From: a virus
Reading direction: 5' to 3' (one strand)
Virus record (IMG/VR): IMGVR_UViG_3300047353_000994
Coordinates: 1 to 20,479 of that record
Length of the DNA: 20,479 nucleotides
Part shown: positions 5,905 through 13,274 of the stretch, in pieces
Numbering within the stretch: position 1 is the stretch's first letter
Layout of the letters: each line of letters begins with the position of its first letter
Made by a program: the position numbers and the translations under genes
Notes under the pieces: generated by a model
Database searches by the model: none
The model's input: only the letters and a program-made list of their open reading frames with translations
What the model was told of the DNA's origin: nothing

Positions 5905-6331
5905 TTACAAAAAAGAAATTGATATTCTTTTTCAGCAAAATAAATATCATAAGCATGCAAGCAATTATTTAAAATATCCACTATTTGAATGGACAGCCTT
6001 TGCACGTATGGGATTTGATCCTCATCTTGTTTATTACTCTGCAGGTATTGAAAGACCTGAATATAATGGCTCTATTCGAATTATGTCTAGACATACTAGA
6101 GATATAAAATATAATTTTGGTGGATGGAAAGCAGATTTAACTAGAGGATTGGAAACGCTAGACTTATCAACAGAAATGGCTATTGATTTAGGGTATGATG
6201 ATATTTGGGTTTCACGTGAAGAAAGTCCTAACTTATTAGAATATTTTAAAAGTAATAGTAAATATAAATGGAAAGTTAATTACGAAAGATTACCAGTTGG
6301 AGGAACACAGTATGTCCTTCGTAAAGCGTAA
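5867..6331 (+). CDS. GNAT-like N-acetyltransferase-fold protein (tentative)
   Basis: The product is 154 residues if the ATG at 5867 is used; an ATG at 5876 is also possible and neither has a good ribosome binding site. The central part, GSIRIMSRHTRDI then LTRGLETLDLSTEMAIDLGYDDIWVSREES, has the strand-helix pattern of GNAT proteins. In that pattern an Arg-rich loop stands before the helix that would hold acetyl-CoA, but the canonical Q/RxxGxG/A motif is not clear. It ends in GGTQYVLRK. Similar proteins occur in marine T4-like phage genomes. It overlaps the dioxygenase upstream by 38 nt and the radical SAM gene downstream by 20 nt. Acyl transfer is a guess. Confidence 0.5.
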   Translation: MVPMIWKLCGIRNYKKEIDILFQQNKYHKHASNYLKYPLFEWTAFARMGFDPHLVYYSAGIERPEYNGSIRIMSRHTRDIKYNFGGWKADLTRGLETLDLSTEMAIDLGYDDIWVSREESPNLLEYFKSNSKYKWKVNYERLPVGGTQYVLRKA

Positions 6332-7790
6332 AGTTTTCTTAGGAACAATATCTTCAGTATACGAAGATTGGGCACCTTATGCTGTAGGGTGTTTAATTTC
6401 GCATTGCTTAAAAAACGAATTTATTGAAAAGCATTATGAATTTTTAGAACCAGAATATAGACATAAGTGGGATACTGAAGAATTTAATTTAAAGCTAAAA
6501 CAAACTGATATTCTAGGGTTAACGTGTTATGTTTGGAATCAGGTAGCAAATGATAAAATAGCAAAGCGGTTTAAAGAATATAATCGAAATGGTATAGTTA
6601 TCTTTGGTGGTCCTAATGTACCAGAAGATAATTTAGAAGATTATAAAAGAAGCTTTGTTGATCACTATATCACCGGTCCAGGTGAACTACAATTTGAAAA
6701 AATATTAGATCCATCTGCAAATACTGAATACGTAATTCCAACTCCGTATACTGATGGAATACTCGATACTATTATAAAAAATAATGTTAGTGTTGCTTAT
6801 GAAACTAATAGAGGATGCCCATATAGGTGTGCATTTTGTGATTGGGGCGGTGTATCACGTAGTAAAATTAAAAAGGTAAATGATAATGATGTGTATGAAA
6901 ATATAGATTATATTCTAAAACATAAAGTTAAACGTCTTGAAATCCTTGATGCTAATTATGGCATATTTGAAAGAGACTTAAACTTTATTAAACATATTGT
7001 TGACAATAAACAAAGAGATGATATGTTATTGACATTTGCTGGATTTGCAAAAAATGGAAGTAAATGGACTGCACCAATTATGAACTTGGTGATGGATAAT
7101 TTTAATGATAAAAAAAGAAATATAAAAATAAGTTTACAAACATTTACACCAGAAGTTTTAGCCGCAATTGATAGAGATAATATTAAAACAGAAAAACTTT
7201 TAAGCATTTTAGATGATTTAGAAAATGTAGATATTAATACGGAATTAATTATTGGATTACCCGGTGAAACCGCAAGTACTTGGGCTGATACTTTATTTAA
7301 ACATAAAGAGTTAAATATAGATTTTGCGCGGGGATATCCATTATATATTCTACCAAATACACCTATGGCTAAGAAAGAATATCAAGATAAGTATGATATA
7401 AAAACTAAAAAAATGATTTTACCAGATGGTGAAATGTTTGAAATGATATATCAGTGTTATTCTTATGACTTAGAAGAATTAAAAAAAATATATTTAACGT
7501 GGCTATACTTCAATACTTTTTATAACTTTGGTCTCGATAAAACAATTACCAGAGAATCGCTTGATGAATTCTTAGAATCTCCGCCAAGTGTGATGAAAAT
7601 ACACGAAGTTATAGAATCACTCGAAAGAATATTTAAACCAGAACCTGAATTTTATTTAAAAGACTATGATCTTCATTATCTACATTATCAATTAGGAAGA
7701 GGTAATGAACTTGTGTATTTTAAGAGTGCTGGATACCCAATAAATAACTTAGATAAGGAACTTAGAAGTCCTTTTGCGGTGATAACATGA
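6312..7790 (+). CDS. Radical SAM protein, B12-binding-type architecture
   Basis: This 492-residue protein starts at the ATG at 6312, which has GGAGGA at 7-nt spacing; a TTG at 6297 lies inside that ribosome binding site and is rejected. The N-terminal 140 residues resemble the Rossmann-like domain of cobalamin-dependent radical SAM enzymes (ILGLTCYVWNQ, IVIFGGPNVPE), but the DxHxxG cobalamin motif is not visible. The [4Fe-4S] motif is ETNRGCPYRCAFCDWGG, with C169, C173 and C176. The remaining TIM-barrel motifs (ISLQTFTPEVL, ELIIGLPGET) are intact. Such enzymes methylate unreactive carbons or rearrange carbon skeletons. It is the largest enzyme of the operon. Substrate unknown. Confidence 0.85.
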   Translation: MSFVKRKVFLGTISSVYEDWAPYAVGCLISHCLKNEFIEKHYEFLEPEYRHKWDTEEFNLKLKQTDILGLTCYVWNQVANDKIAKRFKEYNRNGIVIFGGPNVPEDNLEDYKRSFVDHYITGPGELQFEKILDPSANTEYVIPTPYTDGILDTIIKNNVSVAYETNRGCPYRCAFCDWGGVSRSKIKKVNDNDVYENIDYILKHKVKRLEILDANYGIFERDLNFIKHIVDNKQRDDMLLTFAGFAKNGSKWTAPIMNLVMDNFNDKKRNIKISLQTFTPEVLAAIDRDNIKTEKLLSILDDLENVDINTELIIGLPGETASTWADTLFKHKELNIDFARGYPLYILPNTPMAKKEYQDKYDIKTKKMILPDGEMFEMIYQCYSYDLEELKKIYLTWLYFNTFYNFGLDKTITRESLDEFLESPPSVMKIHEVIESLERIFKPEPEFYLKDYDLHYLHYQLGRGNELVYFKSAGYPINNLDKELRSPFAVIT

Positions 7791-8266
7791 AAGTAGCAAT
7801 AACTGGTCATACCTCAGGAATTGGTGAGGCATGCTTTAATTATTTTGATTCCATAGGGTTTAGTAGAAGTAACGGATTCAATAATAATAAACCAACTGAT
7901 ATTCTTAATAATCTAAAAGATAGTACAGTCTTTATAAATTGTGCACACGGCGGGTTTGGCCAAGCGAAGATGATGAAAGCCATATTTGATAAATGGCGTA
8001 ATGAACAAAAACACATTATTAATATTGGTGTTACGAAAGTAAGCGTAAGATGTTGGGAACTAGTGCATGAATCCTATAGCGTAGAAAAGCTGGCCGCGCA
8101 TGCCATGGTAGATCAATGCCAATCGTTAGAAAGAAAATGTAGAATAAGTAATTTGTGTTTAGGTGTAGTTGAAAATTACAACGGCATCATAACCTATAAT
8201 CAAATAATAAACACGATAATATATATTATTGATAGAGAATATGAAATAAAAGAAATAGTGCTGTGA
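7787..8266 (+). CDS. Short-chain dehydrogenase/reductase-like mini-protein
   Basis: Its ATG overlaps the radical SAM stop (ATGA). The 159-residue protein retains the SDR landmarks in compressed spacing: TGHTSGIG (6-13, the TGxxxGIG nucleotide-binding turn), NCAHGG (51-56, counterpart of NNAG) and YSVEK (97-101, the YxxxK catalytic pair). Ser before Tyr is not evident. Classical SDRs have about 250 residues, so helices between these landmarks are trimmed and the substrate lid is missing. It would be predicted to reduce a ketone or oxidise an alcohol with NAD(P)H. It ends in a GTGA overlap with the next gene. Confidence 0.72.
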   Translation: MKVAITGHTSGIGEACFNYFDSIGFSRSNGFNNNKPTDILNNLKDSTVFINCAHGGFGQAKMMKAIFDKWRNEQKHIINIGVTKVSVRCWELVHESYSVEKLAAHAMVDQCQSLERKCRISNLCLGVVENYNGIITYNQIINTIIYIIDREYEIKEIVL

Positions 8267-8853
8267 CAAGTTTTATAAAAAAATCAGATGATAAAATTTT
8301 AACTGAAGTGTGGAAGGCGCTAATAGAATTTTACGATTGTATAGATGAACAGGAAATAGCTAAAAAAGTACCACACGGTTATTCAATAAACATTGATGAT
8401 GAAATTAAAACACCTGATTTTATTAAAACTTTAAAAAAATATTTTAATGCAGATGCATCACACGCTTTAAGATTTTTCGAAATTAAAAATCCTGGGTGGG
8501 GAAAACATTTAGATTCCTCGTTGACCGGTGATGTGTATACTGGTTCGTGTATTTGGCCAATAAAAAATTGTAGTTCAGAAAATATTACAAAATGGTATGA
8601 ACATACAAAAGGTAAAGTAGAATGCATAGAATTAAATCATAGTCAAAAAAATAGTGGTGGTTTACCATGGAAATATTCTGATGATAGCGTATTCACACTT
8701 ATTGATTCTACTATTATTGATGGCCCAACCATTATAAGAACAGACATTCCACATGAAGTAAATTCTCCTGACAAAACTAGAGTTATTGCATCATGGAAAT
8801 TAGGAAGTACTAAAAATATATCATGGAACGAGATATGCGATTTATACCAATAG
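8263..8853 (+). CDS. 2OG-Fe(II) dioxygenase-like protein (3 of 7)
   Basis: A GTG start overlaps the previous TGA (GTGA). The 196-residue product shows NPGWGKHLDSS (H82-x-D84), a central strand TGSCIWPIKN, GPTIIRTDIPHEVN (H164), and KTRVIASWKLG (R173). This order matches the double-stranded beta-helix of Asp/Asn-hydroxylase-like dioxygenases. The N-terminal 60 residues are helical and not recognised. Iron- and 2OG-binding residues are all in place. It lies between a mini-SDR and another dioxygenase, so sequential oxidation of one substrate is conceivable. Confidence 0.65.
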   Translation: MTSFIKKSDDKILTEVWKALIEFYDCIDEQEIAKKVPHGYSINIDDEIKTPDFIKTLKKYFNADASHALRFFEIKNPGWGKHLDSSLTGDVYTGSCIWPIKNCSSENITKWYEHTKGKVECIELNHSQKNSGGLPWKYSDDSVFTLIDSTIIDGPTIIRTDIPHEVNSPDKTRVIASWKLGSTKNISWNEICDLYQ

Positions 8854-9485
8854 ACATACCTAAATTTAATTTTAAACAAAAAGTATTAGACGAGTTCAAT
8901 CCTAATACAAAATTCTATTGGTGGTCAGAAGAATATATCACTGAATGGGATATTAAAGAAATACTCCATGATCCACCTAAGATGCGTAATGTACACTTAG
9001 AGTTACAAGAGCATATTGAAAAATATCTTCCCTTTGATTCAATTACTCTATGCAAATTATCTAGAGCTAATATTGATGTAGATGCACATGTTGATGATAG
9101 TTACACATCATTCAAAGGGCCAAAAGATAATTGTAAATTAATTTCAGAAGAATATAGACAGCACCAATTAAAGACTGAACCTTGTGGATACAGAATTTTG
9201 ATTGAAGGTGATCGTACGAGTTTATATCTATCAGATGGTGAACCTGATGTTATTAATCAAAAATTGATATATGGTAATAAAACATACACTAAATCATGTA
9301 TTATACCAGAAACCACAGATTGCTTTGCTTTACAATCATATGGAAGTATGCATGGTGTTAATAAAACGCCTGGTGATGATAATCGTTTACTATGTTTTAT
9401 TATAGGATGGCTTAATGAAGAAAAGCATAATGAACTGATAAAGCGAAGTGAGGAAAGATTTAAAGATTATGTACACTATGCATGA
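8835..9485 (+). CDS. 2OG-Fe(II) dioxygenase-like protein (4 of 7)
   Basis: This 216-residue protein starts at ATG 8835; ATG 8823 is an equally open alternative adding four residues. The core reads ITLCKLSRANIDVDAHVDDSY (H85-x-D87), CGYRILIEG, FALQSYGSMHGVN (H173) and DDNRLLCFIIGWLN (R184). All ligands for Fe(II) and 2-oxoglutarate are present. A 20-residue insert (about 90-112) precedes the central strand, which is unlike the other copies. It overlaps the upstream gene by 19 nt and the methyltransferase-like gene by 17 nt. The substrate cannot be inferred. Confidence 0.68.
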   Translation: MRFIPIDIPKFNFKQKVLDEFNPNTKFYWWSEEYITEWDIKEILHDPPKMRNVHLELQEHIEKYLPFDSITLCKLSRANIDVDAHVDDSYTSFKGPKDNCKLISEEYRQHQLKTEPCGYRILIEGDRTSLYLSDGEPDVINQKLIYGNKTYTKSCIIPETTDCFALQSYGSMHGVNKTPGDDNRLLCFIIGWLNEEKHNELIKRSEERFKDYVHYA

Positions 9486-10089
9486 AAATACGTATTGGCC
9501 TACGTTTAAAAAAGTTTTTGATTTTTACAAGCCTAAAACTATTGTAGAAGTTGGTACATATTACGGAGGACTTTCATACAGATTTCATGAGCTTTTAAAT
9601 GGAACGGGCCAAGTTTTTGGTGTACAGACCCCAGATGAGAATAAGCTAATCCATGTGCCAGATTCTAATATGGGTGATTACAGTGTAGGTGAAGCAGACG
9701 GGCATATTGATTATAGACTGGGCAAACATGACTGGAAACGCGCAGTCAAGAAATATTTTCCGGAAAAATATCATTATCACTATGACTTTAACTTAGTCAT
9801 CGAAACATTTCAACAGATGGAACACGGCACATTAATTTTAGATACATCACCTTTTGTATATCCATGGAAGATAGGTTATGACCTTTGCATACTTGATATT
9901 ACAACAGAAATTGAAGAAAACGAAAAACAAGTAGATTATTGGATTAAGTATGGTAATGAAGGATCAGTGTTAATGGTAGGCGCATGGACACATCAAGATA
10001 AATTTTATGAGTTATCTAAAAACAAATATAGTTTTTTGACAAAAGAAATAATAAAGGAAGGTTCTGAGCATGTCCTATTGCGCTTATGA
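9469..10089 (+). CDS. Class I SAM-dependent methyltransferase-like protein
   Basis: The product is 206 residues from ATG 9469; GTG 9448 and ATG 9478 are alternatives. The N-terminal motif TIVEVGTYYGGLSYRF (residues about 24-39) is the glycine-rich motif I of class I methyltransferases, of the cephalosporin-hydroxylase/macrocin-O-methyltransferase kind. GQVFGVQTPDE (47-57) places an acidic motif II nearby. GYDLCILDITTE is the motif around the post-methyl loop, where LD could bind metal in catechol-type enzymes. It is the only methyltransferase of the run. O-methylation of a hydroxyl made by a neighbouring dioxygenase is a reasonable but untested idea. Confidence 0.65.
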   Translation: MYTMHENTYWPTFKKVFDFYKPKTIVEVGTYYGGLSYRFHELLNGTGQVFGVQTPDENKLIHVPDSNMGDYSVGEADGHIDYRLGKHDWKRAVKKYFPEKYHYHYDFNLVIETFQQMEHGTLILDTSPFVYPWKIGYDLCILDITTEIEENEKQVDYWIKYGNEGSVLMVGAWTHQDKFYELSKNKYSFLTKEIIKEGSEHVLLRL

Positions 10090-10681
10090 ATTAAACATAC
10101 CAAATTTGGAAGAATTAAAAAATGAAATACATGAATATACTAACAATTTTGATTGGAAAGGAGATTGGCCACCTTGCCAAAACTATAAAAATATAGGACC
10201 TAATGTTCTTAAATTTTATAAATTGTTTAATCATTGCTTTATGAATACAGTTAGAATTATAAAATCTCCAGCAGAAACTAATTGGTTGCCCCATATAGAA
10301 ATTGATCACGGTGGAAAATTTGATAAATTTAAAGGTGAGATAGATAATTCACAACAAATTAATTCAGTAATAAACATTATGGTTGTTAATTCTGTAGAAG
10401 ATGAAACTAGATTTTATTTTGACAGAGATTTAAATAAGTTTTATCATCCTACTAAAGAACCATTTTCACCTGAATATTCTAGATATGATAGAAAAAAAGA
10501 TTTAAAACTAATAGATAAATTTAACGTAAATAAAAATCCAGTTTTAATTAATACTGGAACTTGGCATGCTATAAAAAACAATTCCCCTAGAGTAGGTTTA
10601 TCGTTTTTTGTGCACCCATGGATATCTTTTGAAGCTGTAGTAGATTTTTGCAGGGATAATAATATATTAATAGAAAGATGA
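10070..10681 (+). CDS. 2OG-Fe(II) dioxygenase-like protein, HxE variant (5 of 7)
   Basis: This 203-residue protein is preceded by AAGGAAGG, though at long spacing. Pattern: VRIIKSPAETNWLPHIEID (H75-x-E77, so Glu replaces the usual Asp; D79 is a possible alternative), INIMVVN as core strand, PVLINTGTWHAIKN (H166) and SPRVGLSFF (R174). The layout and the C-terminal helix after VHPW closely parallel the last gene of the run at 12303-12938, so these two are probably paralogues. Glu can serve as the carboxylate ligand in some family members. It is followed by a sulfotransferase-like gene with ATGA overlap. Confidence 0.6.
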   Translation: MSYCAYELNIPNLEELKNEIHEYTNNFDWKGDWPPCQNYKNIGPNVLKFYKLFNHCFMNTVRIIKSPAETNWLPHIEIDHGGKFDKFKGEIDNSQQINSVINIMVVNSVEDETRFYFDRDLNKFYHPTKEPFSPEYSRYDRKKDLKLIDKFNVNKNPVLINTGTWHAIKNNSPRVGLSFFVHPWISFEAVVDFCRDNNILIER

Positions 10682-11250
10682 TTATATTTGAAAACAAAAT
10701 AATATTACTATTACCAAAAAATGGCACACATAGCATTATGATGGAACATGGCGTTAATCCATGGGATGGTCCTGGCAGCTACACAAGATTAAATAAAAAT
10801 GATGCATTAATATTTTTAGATGGAGATAGTCCGCATTTGCCGGCAAATAGAATACCAAAAAGATTTGAACATTTGCCTAATTATGCACTAGTTAGAAATC
10901 CATGGTTTAGAACAATAACTAGATATTTTTGGACAAAACGGAGAAATTGGTTTAAAGAAAAAATATCAATAGACGAATATGTAGAACAAAAATATTTTCC
11001 GGAAAAATTAAAAGGCGATTATATCTATGAAGAATGGGCTGGTACAAGCTGGAGACCACAAATAGAATGGTTTAATGAAAAAACAATAGTTTCAAAATTT
11101 GAAGATTATAATTTTAAATTTCATTTTAATGAAAGTAAAAATAAATATAATATTAAAATATCAAAAAAAACAGCGAATTTAATAGGTGATTATTATTTAC
11201 CAGATATAAAAAAATTTAATTATAATGTACCAGAAGGAATAATACAATGA
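10678..11250 (+). CDS. Sulfotransferase-like protein, copy A
   Basis: This is a 190-residue protein with an ATGA junction. The N-terminal strand-loop KIILLLPKNGTHSIMM has the PK-x-G-(S/T) 5'-phosphosulfate-binding loop (residues 13-20) of PAPS-dependent sulfotransferases. LVRNPWFRTITRYFW (71-85) is the 3'-phosphate-binding VRNPxxRxxSxY signature. Both occur in the right order, with 50-odd residues between. Total length is shorter than the usual 250-300. Sulfation of a glycan or other hydroxyl is predicted. Copy B at 11771 shares HGVNPW/FGVNPW, DSPHLPA/GSPHMPA and the same motif spacing. The two copies bracket one dioxygenase gene. Confidence 0.72.
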   Translation: MIIFENKIILLLPKNGTHSIMMEHGVNPWDGPGSYTRLNKNDALIFLDGDSPHLPANRIPKRFEHLPNYALVRNPWFRTITRYFWTKRRNWFKEKISIDEYVEQKYFPEKLKGDYIYEEWAGTSWRPQIEWFNEKTIVSKFEDYNFKFHFNESKNKYNIKISKKTANLIGDYYLPDIKKFNYNVPEGIIQ

Positions 11251-11774
11251 TAATTATTAAAGACAATTTTTTAGAAGAAGATTATTTGCGGTCTTTAATT
11301 AATCTTGTTAATAGTGCTGAAAGAATGAAACTAGATTCTACTGGAACTCATGTAATGCAAGCGCGATCAGATTATGATTGGTATATGATTAGCTCAAAAG
11401 AACTAAGAACTACACCAATACGTTATCCTCTTCTTGAAAAAATAGATGCACTAACAGGAGAAAAAACTAAAGAAAATCTAACTCATATTCATTTGTTTGC
11501 AAAAGAGTTTGATGAAGGTAGTTACTGTGCACCTCATGTAGAAGACCCAAAATTATATGGTGATTGGGCGTTTATGCTATATTGCACTGATGAAGAAGAT
11601 GGTGCATTATCTGGAGACGGCTTTTCAATTTTACCAAGATATAATAGATTAGTTCTAATGAGGACAGGAACGGTTATGCATAAAGTTGATAAGTGTTCTG
11701 GTAGTAGATTAAATATAGCAGGATGGCCTTATGCTACAGATGAAGTTGTAAAAAGGTGGAGAGAAAATAATTGA
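11247..11774 (+). CDS. 2OG-Fe(II) dioxygenase, prolyl-4-hydroxylase-like (6 of 7)
   Basis: This 175-residue protein has an ATGA junction. It differs from the beta-hydroxylase-like copies and looks more like the P4H type: HLFAKEFDEGSYCAPHVED (82-100) gives H97 with E99 or D100 as carboxylate. WAFMLYCTD follows as a core strand, then GGD-like GDGFSILPRYNRLVLM, TVMHKVD (H145) and SRLNIAGW (R154). The N-terminal MIIIKDNFLEEDY is the start typical of such hydroxylases. HxE instead of HxD leaves the exact carboxylate ligand open. It lies between the two sulfotransferase-like paralogues, so its product could be the hydroxyl acceptor for sulfation. Confidence 0.7.
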   Translation: MIIIKDNFLEEDYLRSLINLVNSAERMKLDSTGTHVMQARSDYDWYMISSKELRTTPIRYPLLEKIDALTGEKTKENLTHIHLFAKEFDEGSYCAPHVEDPKLYGDWAFMLYCTDEEDGALSGDGFSILPRYNRLVLMRTGTVMHKVDKCSGSRLNIAGWPYATDEVVKRWRENN

Positions 11775-12322
11775 TTATTTTTCCTGATAGAATTTTTATT
11801 CTTATACCTAAATGTGGCTGCGTGAGTGTGATGGCTGGATTTGGTGTAAATCCATGGGGTAAGAATATAAAAAATAAAGAAAATGTAGAAGATGCAGTTG
11901 TTTTCATGAGAGGTGGCAGTCCTCATATGCCTGCCTCACAAATACCAGAAAGATTTAAACATTTGCCTACTGAAGCAATTGTGAGAAACCCTTGGGATAG
12001 AACAGTTTCTCGATATTACCATCTTATAAAACAAACAGGCTCTGATATATCTTTTGAAGACTTTGTTATTAATACACCATTTCCATTTCCGGGTCGTTTT
12101 AATGTATCGCACTGGGCACCAGATAGTTGGGTACAACAAAGTGAATACATAAGCCATGACACAAAAGTGCATAAGTTTGAAGAATTTGATTTTTTAGTAC
12201 ATTTGAATAAAACTGAACATAAACCTTATAGAGAATTGTATAATCATAAGTTACAAGACCTAATCGCAACATATTATAAAGATGATATAGAAAGGTTCAA
12301 TTATGAATTTTGGCCAGAATAA
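11771..12322 (+). CDS. Sulfotransferase-like protein, copy B
   Basis: This 183-residue paralogue of the 10678 gene starts at a TTG that overlaps the upstream TGA (TTGA). PKCGCVSV (13-20) takes the place of the PKNGTHSI phosphosulfate loop, and VRNPWDRTVSRYYH (71-84) is a textbook 3'-phosphate motif. In the phosphosulfate loop Gly-Cys replaces the usual Gly-Ser/Thr, which may change activity. HW..DSWVQQSEY matches EW..TSWRPQIEW of copy A, showing that similarity extends beyond the cofactor site. Divergence between the copies suggests two acceptors or two positions on one acceptor. Confidence 0.7.
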   Translation: MIIFPDRIFILIPKCGCVSVMAGFGVNPWGKNIKNKENVEDAVVFMRGGSPHMPASQIPERFKHLPTEAIVRNPWDRTVSRYYHLIKQTGSDISFEDFVINTPFPFPGRFNVSHWAPDSWVQQSEYISHDTKVHKFEEFDFLVHLNKTEHKPYRELYNHKLQDLIATYYKDDIERFNYEFWPE

Positions 12323-12938
12323 CCCGTGTTACGAATTAAATTTAGATATAAATGAAAATTATAAAACTTTAGTATTATCTGCATTTGATGAATTAAAAGA
12401 TAAAAACAAAAAATATTTACAACCAGAAGCAACTAAGAAAGAGTTTCCAGAATTATGGAATATTCTAGGTCCTTTAGAGCCATGGTTTTGTGAAAAGGTT
12501 CGAATCATAAATCATACTACCGAAGACTTAGGAACATCAGCTATACACTTAGATGTGAATGAACACTTACAATATGAAAGCACCAGCCCAGATGCTATTA
12601 CACAATGTGCTTTGAATATTCCATTATTTGAACCTGTAGGTGATATTACGCGTTGGTGGAGGCAAAAAAACCCGGATGTAATTATGCCATATGATTTTTG
12701 GATTGGTGATGGCAATAGTTTAGAAACTCATAAGACTAATAATAATATCTATGATATGGAATGTATATATGAGTTTGAAATAAAAAATAAGCCAGTACTA
12801 TTTAGAACAGGTATATGGCACAACTGTGAGCAAAAAGCACCACAAATTAGATGCATGTTAAGTTTTCATGCTCATTACACAGTTGATTGGGATACTTTAG
12901 TAGCAACAGCAAAAAAATATGATTTAATTTCACTTTAA
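12303..12938 (+). CDS. 2OG-Fe(II) dioxygenase-like protein (7 of 7)
   Basis: The 211-residue last gene of the run overlaps the sulfotransferase-like gene by 20 nt. The core is VRIINHTTEDLGTSAIHLDVNE (H82-x-D84), CALNIPLF, PVLFRTGIWHNCEQ (H173) and PQIRCMLSFHAHY (R183). It is evidently related to the 10070 copy, with the same order and the same C-terminal helix (TVDWDTLVATAKKYDLI against SFEAVVDFCRDNNILI). Here the first carboxylate is the standard Asp. Its stop codon lies inside an 11-base palindrome followed by six T, a possible terminator for the long operon. Confidence 0.65.
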   Translation: MNFGQNNPCYELNLDINENYKTLVLSAFDELKDKNKKYLQPEATKKEFPELWNILGPLEPWFCEKVRIINHTTEDLGTSAIHLDVNEHLQYESTSPDAITQCALNIPLFEPVGDITRWWRQKNPDVIMPYDFWIGDGNSLETHKTNNNIYDMECIYEFEIKNKPVLFRTGIWHNCEQKAPQIRCMLSFHAHYTVDWDTLVATAKKYDLISL

Positions 12939-12949
12939 GTGCATTTTTT
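12931..12949 (+). terminator. Possible weak terminator at the operon end
   Basis: CACTTTAAGTG (12931-12941) is a perfect palindrome spanning the TAA of the last dioxygenase gene and is followed by CATTTTTT. The stem can be only 4-5 bp with a tiny loop, so it is weak by itself. It directly precedes a sigma70-like promoter, as in composite terminator-promoter units. Confidence 0.35.
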
Positions 12950-12951
12950 AG

Positions 12952-12980
12952 TGTACATTGCCGTAAAAATAGTGTATAAT
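12952..12980 (+). promoter_or_regulatory. Sigma70-like promoter
   Basis: TGTACA (12952-12957) and TATAAT (12975-12980) are separated by 17 nt. The spacer contains AAAAATAGTG, shared with the promoters at 13695 and 15815. A transcript from about 12987 would lead directly into the GGAAGAGGAG ribosome binding site of the 13016 gene. Confidence 0.7.
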
Positions 12981-13015
12981 ATATGTATATAATCAAAAAG
13001 GAAGAGGAGCCTAGT

Positions 13016-13192
13016 ATGATTAAGTTTGAATTTCAAAATCCAGATCACAACGATACTTGGAGATTTATCATTGCGTTTTGTATGACTCAGCCTGAAGGTA
13101 CACCTAATGTAGATCTTCAGCGTATGTTAGCTGAACAGTTCGGTATCGAAGCAAGCGAGACTGCTTGTGCACTAGCTGCAATCAGATTCTAG
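13016..13192 (+). CDS. Small protein of unknown function
   Basis: The ATG at 13016 is chosen because it follows GGAAGAGGAG; an open frame from 12983 would start inside the expected leader. The 58-residue product is acidic (MIKFEFQNPDHNDTW then FIIAFCMTQPEG and a C-terminal LAEQFGIEASETACALAAIRF). It has no membrane segment and ends in an Ala-rich helix. It is the first gene after a strong promoter, so it is probably an early-expressed accessory protein. The family is not recognised. Confidence 0.7.
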   Translation: MIKFEFQNPDHNDTWRFIIAFCMTQPEGTPNVDLQRMLAEQFGIEASETACALAAIRF

Positions 13193-13202
13193 GAGGATTA
13201 TT

Positions 13203-13274
13203 ATGGGACAAATTATTCTAGGAATTATTTTTATGTTTGCAATGGCTTCATTACCGATTTTGATGTTCATATGA
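13203..13274 (+). CDS. 23-residue hydrophobic peptide
   Basis: ATG at 13203 follows AGGAGG at good spacing, and the TGA at 13272-13274 overlaps the next ATG (ATGA). The peptide (MGQIILGIIFMFAMASLPIL plus three residues) is essentially one transmembrane helix. Its strong ribosome binding site and tight junctions on both sides argue it is translated. It could act as a membrane micro-protein or serve as a leader coupling translation to the next gene. Confidence 0.6.
   Translation: MGQIILGIIFMFAMASLPILMFI

Noticed and set aside
8379-8879. Minus-strand ORFs opposite the dioxygenase genes
   Set aside because: Shadows of AT-rich plus-strand genes, with no starts, ribosome binding sites or recognisable motifs.
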